Shown here: in pieces, positions 48,912-58,841 of the stretch
Numbering within the stretch: position 1 is the first letter of the stretch
Layout of the letters: each line of letters begins with the position of its first letter
DNA from: Semisulcospira habei
Taxonomy: Eukaryota > Mollusca > Gastropoda > Semisulcospiridae
NCBI GenBank assembly: GCA_036245525.1
Contig: BTPG01000005.1
Coordinates: forward strand, 211,295,416-211,359,415
Reading direction: 5' to 3'
Length of the DNA stretch: 64,000 nt
The notes under the pieces: model-generated
What the model saw: only the letters and a program-made list of their open reading frames with translations
What the model was told of the DNA's origin: nothing
Database searches by the model: none
Made by a program: the position numbers and the translations under genes

Positions 48912-49060
48912 AATATAGTGCCGATAACAGACAGATGTGATTACTTGACCCGATCAAAATGTCCTCGTCGTACGACTCGGACATTTGTATTCGGGTCTCG
49001 TAATCACATCTGCCTGTTATCGGCACTATATCAAGCAAATTGCAGTGCTCAATATAATAT
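48912..49060. repeat. Long palindrome F, R2b copy
   Basis: The arms ACAGACAGATGTGATTACTT and GTAATCACATCTGCCTGTTA mirror each other around ATCGTACGACTCG-like sequence (here CGTCGTACGACTCG). The outer left arm lies before the inserted LINE, at 47398-47424. Confidence 0.8.
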
Positions 49061-49166
49061 AATATTTCTTTGACGTCAATCATGCCTAGCTTGATTCAGG
49101 TCGAAAGATTTCTTCTTAATTTGTTTTACGAAACATTGGAGGAATGAAAACAAATACGTTATTTGT

Positions 49167-49305
49167 AGCAGGGGCTTGCTGCACGGAAACTTGTAGGACT
49201 TCGGGAGGTCAAATGAACCATTGTACATTGTTCGGCCTTCGGGGTACAATGGTTCCTTTGACCTTGCTCAGGCCTACAAGCGTCCGTGTAGCAAACCCCT
49301 GCTAA
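49167..49305. repeat. Long palindrome, family G
   Basis: AGCAGGGGCTTGCTGCACGG / AACTTGTAGG / GGTCAAATGAACCATTGTAC on the left are mirrored by GTACAATGGTTCCTTTGACC / GCCTACAAGC / AAACCCCTGCT on the right. In R2a (about 25826-25907) the left arm has been largely deleted. Confidence 0.75.
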
Positions 49306-49572
49306 GATCAACTTAAAATGTCGTACATCGATAGACTAAAAAGCATTGAACCTGTACTCCCTTGCTTACAGGCAAAGAAGGGGAGACGATTCAGGTTTTT
49401 AGACGCAGCTTTTTACAAATCGAAACAACTTAGATAAACACAAACTACATTTTAACGCTGTAGACAAAACCAGAACTAGAGGACACAGCTTCACGCTTTA
49501 AAACAACGCAATGCAACTACTGGGACACAAAATACGTTTTCTCAGCGCCTAAATAATGCCATTGCTTGTGCC

Positions 49573-49676
49573 TTAACCCTTTGCGTGTGGGTAGCGGTTT
49601 TAGTGGCGATGATTTCTGTTGGAATTCCTGTTGGACTCATCACGACTCAAACCGCTACCAACACGCAAAGGGTTAA
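49573..49676. mobile_element. TTAA-flanked hairpin, family D
   Basis: Same position in R2b as 26163-26266 in R2a: TTAACCCTTTGCGTGTGGGT to CAACACGCAAAGGGTTAA. It was therefore present before R2 was duplicated. Confidence 0.8.
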
Positions 49677-49735
49677 AAGCTCATCTTGACTTTGTTCCAA
49701 CATTGGCTCTATACATTAACCTCTTCCCTTCAATT

Positions 49736-49945
49736 GCACGATAATCACAACCGTCCTAGGAACATAGATACACATTGCACGCTTATTATCATTGTTTCTG
49801 AAACCTTTATTCATGTAACGACAATCACAACCGTCCTAGGGACATAGATACACATTGCACGCTTATTATCATTGTTCGTGAAATCTTTATTCATGCAACG
49901 GCCAACAATCACAACCGTCCCAGGAACATAGATACAAATTGGTCG
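49736..49945 (+). repeat. Tandem duplication in R2b, about 85 bp, 2-3 copies
   Basis: ACAATCACAACCGTCCTAGG ... CATTGCACGCTTATTATCAT is repeated twice in full and a third time in part. R2a has a single copy near 26328. Confidence 0.8.
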
Positions 49946-50150
49946 CAGCACGAGGCAGGGAACCTTCTCGGCCACCGCAGTCCCGAGAGCCGGCTTACAT
50001 CAATACTTTTTCGGGAAATATATTCAGGTATTAATGCCAGGTTTTCTTCATTTTTTAAGTAAAAAAAAAATCAATGGTTTTTAAAATTTTAAAAATAAAT
50101 CCGAAAACGTCTCGAAAATCACAGTTTGAACTAAACATACCCGAGGGCCA

Positions 50151-50590
50151 GGACAAACAAGAGGTTTATGTAAACACTGTTTATGAAAAACCGTTCGGGT
50201 ATTAGTGAGAAGATTGCCTTCTTCGTAAAAAAAAAAAAATGGTTTTTAAATGTTATAAAAATAATTCCAAAAACGTGCCAAAAATCACAATTTCATTTAA
50301 TCATACCCGAGAGCCAGGACAAACAGCAGGCTTATGTAAATACTGAAACATACTGAACGATCGTTATTAATGAAAAGAGTGCAGTTTATTTTAATAAAAA
50401 GATTCACAAATATAAATCATTTTAAGTTCATTTTAATTGTTCCCCCAAAACAAAAAAACAAACAAACAAACAAAAAACAACAAACGCAAACGCTTTATAC
50501 TTTTCAGTAAAAAATGTGAAGAGGGACGAAAGCTGGTTATGAAACTAATGTGACGCCTTCCTTCAGCCTGGCTATATGCACAATATCAAG
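50151..50590. other. Non-coding, partly repeated
   Basis: Two diverged copies of a block containing CCAGGACAAAC and TATGTAAA (near 50145 and 50315) follow R2b. The rest is A/T-rich with A-runs. No gene. Confidence 0.45.
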
Positions 50591-50735
50591 TTAACCCATT
50601 TAGCCTCGGGATCCTTCAGCAGGAGATGGATTGATTATAATGATTCAAGGATTGTGCCAGATGAGCTTGGCGCCTGAAGGCGCCAAGCTCATCTAGCACA
50701 ACCCTTGAATTATCATGATCAATCCACCTCTTACA
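50591..50735. mobile_element. Hairpin MITE, family A
   Basis: Left end TTAACCCATTTAGCCTCGGG, then arms starting GGATTGATTATAATGATTCA and a stem GAGCTTGGCGCC / GGCGCCAAGCTC. The right outer end beyond 50735 is not recognisable. Confidence 0.7.
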
Positions 50736-50752
50736 AGTGGTAGGGGAGGAGC

Positions 50753-51180
50753 CCTTATTATGAAACAGTGCCTATTATGAAACACCTTGCTCCCGGCGAA
50801 ACTGAATAACTTTTCCAAATTCCGCCTGTGCAGTAATATAGTGCGACTTCAGTGAGCCGTATTTCCGGTACAAAAATGTTTGGAGTGATGAAAACGAAAA
50901 GAAGCCGAGAAAATGTGATTTTTGACCCTTCTGCATCTAATTTTTCGCCATTTTGAAACACCTACATCAGCTTTCAGTTTTCTGAATTTTAAAAAATAGC
51001 CACTCTTGTCATGAAGATCAATCTTCAGACATCAGATAGCAAGCGGCAATCGTTTTGGTTCTCTTTTGCTGTTTTGGAGGCACGCATTTTCCTGGAGAGG
51101 TATCTTGTCCCTATTATGAAACACAATGAGCACCTAATATGAAACGTGTTTCATAATTAGAACAGTGTTTCATATAAGGA
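50753..51180. mobile_element. MITE with doubled TATGAAACA ends
   Basis: The left end CCTTATTATGAAACAGTG plus CCTATTATGAAACACC and the right end GTGTTTCATAATTAGAACAGTGTTTCATATAAGG are inverted, each holding two copies of the ATGAAACA motif. Two more direct copies occur inside near 51110-51145. No coding frame and no clear target duplication, so the superfamily is unknown. Confidence 0.55.
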
Positions 51181-51340
51181 GCAGTGTTTGTCTAGCGTAT
51201 ATATCGGAAACCATCCAGCTAGTTTGTTCAAAATTTCAGACGTTGATATTTTTTCTCAATACAGAGTATTCCACACCAGAATCATGTCACTTTGGTCAAG
51301 GTCAAGGTCACAACGGCTACATTTATTATGTATGCCATTC

Positions 51341-51764
51341 AAATTCAAATTCAAATCAACTTTATTTATCCCTTAAATAGCAATTACATTTGTGTTGACG
51401 GGGGAAACAATCAAATAAAAGTCATTCAATAAACATTAATTAATATCAGGACATTTTAATATCCCAGTTGTACCTGATATTAATATGCAAAATCTGTAAG
51501 ACTTAAAAATACCAATATTAAGACTAAGATTAAGACCTATTAAAACTCTAAACTAATACATATACTAAAACATTATTTAAAACTTAATGAGCATTATTAA
51601 TGACATTGTCAGCGAACACATTAACGTCTTACATTCTACTTACACCCTCTACAACTGTCCATCCAGGCCAGCGATACTCACGCGCTGTAACAGCTGTATA
51701 AAACACACGCACACACACACACACATGCACACACACACACAAACACACTCACACACACACACAA

Positions 51765-51804
<40 letters not shown>

Positions 51805-52305
51805 GCGCACACACAATTTTAACAGCTGCATAGATTTACAAAATATTTTAAGTGTCGGACAGAAACAGGGATGAAAGACAGTTTCCTGCGGTTGGTTTTA
51901 CATGATGGTTGTCTGTATCGGCGGCCAGACGGGAGCAATTCAAAGAGAGCTTTCATCACGTGAGCATCACTAGCCAGGATGGAAGTAGCTTTTCTTACAA
52001 TCTGACAATCGCAGAATACGGCTAATCTTCTCTGTTCTTCCCCAATGATCTTTGAGCTGAGACGAACAATTCTCTGAATACTGTTTTTGTTTTTGACACT
52101 AAGATTTGGGAACCAGCAAATGAACGAAAAAGTCACGACGCTTTCTAAGAAAGATTTGTAAAACAAAGTCAAATTAGTCCTGTCAACAGAGAAAGAGTTC
52201 AGCTTCCTCAGAAAATACAATCTCCGTTGGCCTTTCTTCACAACAGTTTCAGTATTGTCATCCCAAATCAGTTTATCATCAAAGATGGTGTCCAGGCAAT
52301 GTTAC
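51341..52305 (-). pseudogene. 3' end of a LINE (RT C-terminal region)
   Basis: The minus strand from about 52300 to 51819 encodes LDTIFDDKLIWDDN, KKGQRRLYFLRKLNSFSVD, FYKSFLESVVTFSFICWF and LPSGRRYRQPSCKTNR, the end of a LINE polymerase family common in fish and molluscs. A 3' UTR with a (CA)n run follows and the element ends GGGATAAATAAAG with an (AATTTG)n tail at 51341. The catalytic part is absent, so this is a 5'-truncated copy. Confidence 0.8.
51697..51815 (+). repeat. (CA)n microsatellite in LINE 3' UTR
   Basis: Imperfect CA repeat just after the LINE stop codon, inside the element. Confidence 0.95.
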
Positions 52306-52808
52306 TGCAAACACCAAAACGATGTGATCCGAAAGGCAATTTGTGATATTTTGTGACGACACAGAGTGTTGCATACCAGAATCTATTCACTGTTTTAAAG
52401 GCCAAGGTCACAACGGCCATTTTTGTTTTGTGCAGAATTGTGTGCTGGGCAATATCTCAATAACCATTGGGCCTATTCAATCCAAATATTAGATTATAAT
52501 ATTTTCTATATCACACATTGCCGTCAACTTTAACTGTGCCTCTACCTCAACGTCAAGGTTATTGTTGCCATATCTTTCTTGCAGATTATTGAGTAGAGAA
52601 TACCTCTGAAACCGCTGTACTGATTTGCTCTGATTTTTTAGGAAAAGATGCCTTACCCTCATAAGTGATATTTTTTAACAGAATGAATTCATGACTTGTA
52701 AGGTGAAGGTCGCAGAGGCCATAATAATTTGTGTGAGCCTTTGTGCAAGCAATATCTCTGAAACCACAGTCCCGATTTTTTCCAAATTTTGTTTGAAGAT
52801 ATTTACAC
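52306..52808. other. Non-coding, weak internal repeats
   Basis: Phrases such as AGGTCACAACGGCCAT, AATATCTC and ACCAGAATC recur at 51266-51336, 52365-52450 and 52700-52760, suggesting an old tandem or dispersed repeat into which the LINE inserted. No gene. Confidence 0.4.
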
Positions 52809-52930
52809 TTAACCCCTTCACAGCCGAGAAACTCTCAATATGATCCATCTGCAAGACACATAGATTCGTATGAGCCTCGCGCGATCGCGGGGGGGTGGGG
52901 GGGGGGGGGGGGTGGGGGGGGGGGGGGGGT
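52809..52930. repeat. Broken family C hairpin ending in a G-run
   Basis: TTAACCCCTTCACAGCCGAG at 52809 and GACACATAGATTCGTATGAGCC match the left half of family C. The expected second arm is replaced by an uneven G-run at 52889-52929, a likely slippage or assembly-prone site. Confidence 0.6.
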
Positions 52931-54699
52931 CACGGCGATTTTGGCTCTTGCTGACACAACTGACATATTTATTTGATGTTTGGGGTTCCTTGGAAATGAA
53001 TTAGGAAAGATTTCAGAGCAACATTTGCGTCTAGTGGTAAAGAAGAGAATAAAACAGATATGTCAAAACCCAGGTTTATATCGCTACATCACTTCAAGAT
53101 GATGCGCACAGTTGTTTGGAATGCTTTCAGACAGACAAAATGGCGCATTACTGTCTGCGGGGAGGTGGTGGGGCTAAATAGTTGTTCCAAGAGCAAACCT
53201 TGTTGGCTTAGGTGTGACAGCAAATGTGAAACAGTATAAATGTAGTCACCAATCGTCCCTGCAGCCGCTCTTCAGTCGTCGTGTGTGTATGCATGCGGTT
53301 TGTGTAAGGTAATTTCTTAGTGGCTATAACATTCACAGACATTAAACTCGACAAAACTGTAGTTTAAAATAACAACTTTACCTACATATTTCACCTGTAG
53401 AAAAGGTCAAGGTCATCCCAGATCGATGTGTTTGTAAAGATTAGTCATTTTTTGCACACAAATTTGTTAAAAGTTAACTTTGGGAGCAAAAGTTTGAAGG
53501 TACGTAAGTATGCATTTATACCACGAATACTATTGCGAATGACCTCTCTTTAACGTATAGGGCGGTTAAATAAAAAATAAAATTTAAAAAAAAAGGCGGG
53601 AGATTCCGTAGTCCTTTTCATGGGACCACTTCCTGTCCGCGGAGTCACAGTTGCTGAGAATGTGAAAAGGGTGAGGACCTACAAATGCGCCACTTGTTGA
53701 CTATCAAATGAGGGGCGGGTGGTGCTGGTGTTAGTGCGAGTGAGGGGTCGAGGGAAGGGGGAAAGAGCTGACCATGCCTGCCCTTTGACCTTTGGAAGGA
53801 GCCAATAAAATTAATATGCATAGACAGTTTAACCCCTAGCAAAACATTTCCACTGGGGTCTTATTGCAAAGTTCACATACGAACTACCTGTAATAACAAC
53901 AACCTAACATAAAAGCTTTTTTACTTCTCGTGACCTTGGACCTTAACGAGAGGTTAACTTAGCAGAGCTGCAAACAAAAGTTGTATCATCAGTTTTGTTT
54001 TGGCAAGTTTTAAAATAAGATTATAAATATTTTCTTTCAAAATCGCCCGTTTATTGACCTTTATAAACTTGACTTTTCATGGAGGTCAGCGCAAGTGACA
54101 ATCAATGCTATTGTCAAATATCATCACTGTGCCAAATTAGAAGTCTGTGGCTCTGATGGTCTCTCAGAAATTCAAAATGATAACATCTGTCACAATTAGA
54201 TATACACAGGATGATGGATGGATGGACCAATAGTTGACCAGTGGCGGATGACTCATGATATTTAACTCACTGTTAATATTAAATGAACCTATAATGTATG
54301 CTAACCATCTCTCATGCCTTAATTTTCCAACAAAATGTAAGGGAAACTTGTAAAAAGGACATAATCTATTTATATAGGACGTATTCCTACATCAGATTCA
54401 GGTCCAAGACAGTATGTTGCGTGCCTTTATAGTAAGGACTTAAGGGACCTTTTCGCGGGTTCCCCCCGATCACTACGGCATGCGTCCTCGCAGCAGTCGT
54501 AGTGTTAATACCGAGTTCGTACCACAGACAGTGGATGCCAGTTATGCACCTCCTTGCGAGCCAGAGGCGTACGTTTTCACTGTGAGATTCATCGGCTGTA
54601 GGGGGATAATGAGAATACACGCCTCTTGCAGATGGATCGGATTGGAAGAATCCATGCAATGACTGACGTCCGTGCGAAAGATTGCAGATTAGTTCCCTT
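52931..54699. other. Non-coding, nothing firmly recognised
   Basis: No credible gene, hairpin or transposon end. A short piece near 54600-54650 (GCCTCTTGCAGATGGATCGG) is reminiscent of family C flanks. Confidence 0.45.
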
Positions 54700-54893
54700 A
54701 CATCGTAGTTACAAAAAAACGATAAACGTTCAGGGCTTAACTTTTTTGTGTGTCCAATACGAAGGTGATTTTAAAACGGGGCATCGAAATAGGGTCTGAA
54801 CAAATCTTGACCCAAGCTAGATTCGAACCCAGGACCTTTCAGATGAACGAGAGTCGAACACTCTACCACCGAGCCACCCATTGTAGATTTACA
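54700..54893 (-). mobile_element. tRNA-derived SINE
   Basis: The minus strand reads TGGCTCGGTGGTAGAGTG (A box, from 54876) and GGTTCGAATCT (B box, from 54839), 37 bp apart as in a tRNA. The body continues with TTTGTTCAGACCCTATTTCG toward 54700. The tRNA arms are not all paired, so a SINE head is likelier than a working tRNA gene. Confidence 0.65.
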
Positions 54894-55079
54894 AGCCGGT
54901 AGTGACACACATGTGGACGCCTCAAACTAGCATTTTGTTGTTCCGTAAAACCAGAGAGAAATAAACCTTCAATACCTTCCGCCATACGAAGATGCATATT
55001 TCTGCAACCCCTTCCATGGCTCGTTTTTATTTCTTAAATCTTGGCTCATTCAACGACCAAAACCCAACACCGTCCAAAA

Positions 55080-55247
55080 AACATGGATACAAATTGGTCT
55101 CAGCAAAAGGCGTAGATCCTCATAAGCCCCCGCAGTTGCCAATTGGTTTCCGCAAGAGACAAAGATCCGCAACTGCAGGGCCTCATGAGGACCTATACGT
55201 CTTGCAGCTGTATGGTGTTCACTTGTTCTCGACAGTGTTCGGGTTAA
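55080..55247. mobile_element. Hairpin MITE, family C, rearranged
   Basis: GTAGATCCTCATAAGCCCCC and GGGCCTCATGAGGACCTATAC are the arms, with an extra AAGAGACAAAGATCCGCAAC between them. The right end CAGTGTTCGGGTTAA has TTAA at 55244-55247. Confidence 0.55.
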
Positions 55248-55554
55248 AGGTTCCGACGCACGTAGTGGTGTTATGCTTGCAATAACCAAGGAGCATTTGA
55301 TTCATTGCACCACTGGTGCTTCTAACCCTCATGGCTTAATAGTCTGTTTGTTGTTGTATGGCTAAACAAATTAACAGCTTTACACAGTTCCATTCGACCC
55401 TGTGCGGCAGAGTTCAAGACACCCGGCGATATTAAAGACCGTATTTCCCAGACGCTCCACGGTAATTATCGTCACATTAATCCATCAAGCACGCGCCTAA
55501 GTCGACAAGGGACATCATCCATACTCGTTCGTCTTTACTCAGACGTTTCGATCT

Positions 55555-55620
55555 TAAACAGACATAGACCCTCATGAGCGCCTGCATTCGCAGGCGCTCA
55601 TGCAGATCTATGCCTGTTGT
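55555..55620. repeat. Hairpin family C variant
   Basis: ACATAGACCCTCATGAGCGCCTGC and GCAGGCGCTCATGCAGATCTATG form a compact stem. Both arms carry the GCGCCTGC version instead of the GCCCCCGC of other copies. Confidence 0.7.
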
Positions 55621-56200
55621 CTTCACAAACTGTCTGCATTAAATCCGTACCCGATGCAGGTCATTGAAGTTTATGGCTGCGGGTGACAGGCAACAGGAAG
55701 AATGGGAAGTAACTGATACCGGAAACACGTTCAGGACAATTAGCAGTGCATTCAAGTATTGATTCGCGCATGCCCAGTGGAGTTTTCGCAGTTGCTTATG
55801 GGTAATAAAGTCTGGCACGCTGCCTCACCTCGCCACTGACGGACAGTAACGGTGCACAAAGACGATTGTCGGAGTATTTCGTGTCTATGTCTACTCTGTA
55901 TATTGATTGGTTCGAATCTTCAGGAAAGGCGGGGGTGGCGAGTAGGGCGGGTGTGTTGGCGGAGGGGGTGGGGTGGAGGGGAGGGGGACTACGCCTTGCA
56001 AGCAGCGACACCTGTCTACGTCTCTATATGATTCTCAATTGGCCTGAGGTGTTGGGGTCAGTGGCATAAGTGAGCTTTAAAAAATCCTGCGCAAGTCACT
56101 AAGCAGCAACGCCACTAGCTCTTTAGCTCTCCAATGAGCTGAGCTTCTCTACAAACGAAAGAGATACGGTTGGCCAAAGCACCGCGAAGTAAGTCATTAG

Positions 56201-56228
56201 TACATGTATTAAGTACTTAATACATGTA
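56201..56228. promoter_or_regulatory. 28-bp perfect palindrome upstream of a predicted first exon
   Basis: TACATGTATTAAGT is followed exactly by its complement. A related half (CTTAATACATGTA) recurs at about 56309-56321. It lies about 160 bp before the ATG at 56389 and might be a dimer-binding site, though a simple hairpin or repeat is equally possible. Confidence 0.4.
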
Positions 56229-56388
56229 TTAAGGCAGCCAATGAATAGTCCATATATCGACACACGTGACAGACTTTTAACATGTATTAAGTCAGCAGTA
56301 GATGCAATAAATACTTAATACATGTACTATTGAATCAGCCAATCAAAGCAGCGCTTACAGTTTGCAAAATGTGTTGTGTGCGATAAAC

Positions 56389-58841
56389 ATGGCGGAAGGA
56401 CAGACATTTCTTCGCCGTGCGCTACAAAGATTGACACATTGTGATTGATTGATTGATTGTACATTGCTTAACGTCCCGACAGCAACAAGGCTTTCTCAGG
56501 ACGTGCCTGCACTGCTTGTGAAAAAAAAATAAACAGAACATTGAATGTATGTCGCCAGCCGGTCAAATACATTAAATAAACCTAACACATGGGGCCTAAA
56601 TAAAGCTAAGACCATCTAGCAACACACATCCAATATCAAGAGCTACAGGCAGTGGAGACAGTAGGGAGAGTTTTAAAAAGGCAAATACAGGTGAATGGAC
56701 CAAGGGTAGACATTGACACATTGTGGCAACTCGCTGATATCTGGTGTGGATCCGCCTGCTGTAATATTAAGGTATGTAAAATATTCATGCATTTATCCCT
56801 CCAAATATACAGTTAATACCGTAAAGTGTCAACGGACTCCAAATTTCTAATAGGATCGACTCGGTGAAACTGGGACCTACTAAAACCCGGAATAACCTGT
56901 CCTAAGCTAAAATAACCATATCTGTAACTATTATTGCGTACCTAAACACAAAATAATCATGTTTTAAAAGTTTGGTTTACATTAATAATACCATGATTTA
57001 GTTGTACTAGTAAGCCGTTTTCCACTGCCGTTGACGCGTCGATTACTTCCCTTGCTACACGATAACGCTGTATGGATTCGCGCTGTCTGAAAACAGTCGG
57101 AATAACCTCTCCTAATAAAATAAACACATAAACACATACTATTAAGTACTTAAAGTCGAAATATTCTTATATTTGAGGTTGTAGGTGCCGTAAAAGTTGT
57201 TTATTTAGCGTTATAATGCTTCGAAGGGTTCGTTCTTTGAGTCTCTTGATCTATGCCTGTCTTCACCCTACGCGCATTCGCCCAGACCGTTCGGCCCAAA
57301 CACATTTCGTCCCATGACGTTTCATCCCCGTTTCTATTTAATGAAACACATTACGCTATTAACGGACCAAGATAATCATTTGACATTCAAAGAGAACATA
57401 ACAGGACCGTTTCTGATCTTAAAATATATAAACGTTTTTGAGACTCTTATTTTTTTTTCTATTAAAAAAAAAGGAATCCTTAGCTCATGTTAATACATAA
57501 AGACAGTCTTATTGCATTGCACATTTGCAGTGTCCTAAAGTCACAATGAATTTAATTAATATTGATAGTATGGCCTCTAAACATGATATATGATTGCTTC
57601 AGCAGAGAATCGAACGTTGATTCTTGAATTTGGGACTTGAACTAGTGCCAGCGATAAGTCGACAAAGGAAAAATACTCTCAACGATCTGCCAATTTTCAC
57701 TCAATTGGCCGTGTAGGCAGTGTGGCTTTGAAATGCAGCATGCCAAAAGTAAGCTCCAAAAAATTATTGGCTCCGGTGACATCTTTCACAGTGAAGACAA
57801 AGACCAGGCAAAGGGCAGTTGCATGAGTGAGCTTAGTCCTGCACCTTTAGCATGCTTTTTGAGAATTATTAATAATTTAAACTAGTTTCAGGCTAGCAGA
57901 CTGAGCTGACCAATTGTTTAGAGTATAATTATATTCACTGGTTGTATTGAATTCCCATTATACCGGTACTGTTTTCATCTCTTTGGTTTTGTTATGTGTC
58001 TATTAGTCAGGCTTGGTCAGCATTCTAATAAGAGTATTGAGTAATTTGGCATTTGTTGATAGGGATGCTGAGGAATTTAGATCATATACATGCAGAGATG
58101 TCTTTCTGTAATTGCAGCCTGGAATCACTAGAGCGGAGCATTGCGCAAGTGTCTGGCCGTACTCTTCCAGTGGAAACGGCAGCGTCACTGAAAGATCAGG
58201 TGACGCAGATGTTGGAGGAGTCCCGAAAATGCCAGAATCCCATGCGCCAAGTAAGTTGTATTTTACTGACTTAGTGACATTGTTTGCCCTATTGTACCTC
58301 TTTTTTGAATCCTGCAAAAAGTGAGAACACATAGTCAGACTGGAGCCCATGTCTTGTACAAGACTGAGAAAAGATATAACACAGCTCTTAGTCTTACACG
58401 GGTTGTTTCTGTTTCACTAGTCAAACTTTCAGTACACTTTGCAAATAATTTTCTTAGAAAAAAAGTACACTTTCCATAACTGAAAAGTGTAGAGGACAGG
58501 TGGGAACATTTTCATTGTACATTTACACATGTAGTAATAATACACTACATACATCATTGTACACAACATAATATGTGATAGGCAGTGCCTCAGGGAATGT
58601 GCTGTCTTCACTGAAGTCATTGCTGGGCCACTTTGTAGAATCGCAATGGATTAATAATTCATTTTTTGTTGGCAGCCCACAGTACTTAAAGAGCTCAGCG
58701 TGTTTCCAGGGGTGAGGCCCACGCTCCTCGATACCACATACCTGTGGAACAGCTGCAGTTGATGCAGGACGTGCATTTCAGGACAACAGAAATGGTTGAA
58801 ATACTTGGAGTTTCAGTCGCAACTCTGAATTCAAGGCTAAG
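56389..58841 (+). CDS. 5' exons of a transposon-like HTH gene, partial, SINE-split
   Basis: Exon 1 starts with ATG at 56389 and ends at 56771 (donor GTATGT), but a 268-bp SINE-like insertion (56444-56711 plus duplication) splits it. Exon 2 is 58118-58250 (acceptor TTGCAG, donor GTAAGT); its phase fits exon 1 only if the insertion is ignored. Exon 2 encodes SLESLERSIAQVSGRTLP and a helical stretch. Exon 3, ending at 58841 with donor GTATGT, encodes PRYHIPVEQLQLMQDVHF and the helix-turn-helix MVEILGVSVATLNSRLR, as found before the integrase-like core of a family common in fish and molluscs. The acceptor for exon 3 is uncertain: 58699 keeps the frame but is a weak site, while 58675-58677 gives an early stop. 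Later exons are not found. Probably a broken gene or element. Confidence 0.5.
56444..56711 (-). mobile_element. SINE-like repeat K, inside predicted exon 1
   Basis: Flanked by ATTGACACATTGTG at 56430-56443 and 56712-56725. On minus it ends with an (AATC)n tail, and it matches 41276-41523 over about 250 bp. The perfect duplication dates it as a fairly recent retroposition. Confidence 0.85.

Larger units (their letters stand above)
46712..50150 (+). repeat. Large repeat R2, copy b (interrupted)
   Basis: 46712-47424 and 48910-50150 align with R2a. Between them lie a 5'-inverted LINE (47425-48230) and a TTAA-flanked element (48243-48909). The unit carries the same chain of palindromes F, G and D as copy a. 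Confidence 0.75.

Noticed and set aside
54806..54884. Possible tRNA gene on minus
   Set aside because: A and B boxes are present but the acceptor and anticodon arms do not pair properly and the sequence continues as a SINE body.
55796..56069. Short overlapping frames of about 70 codons on both strands
   Set aside because: No family resemblance and G/C-biased low complexity.
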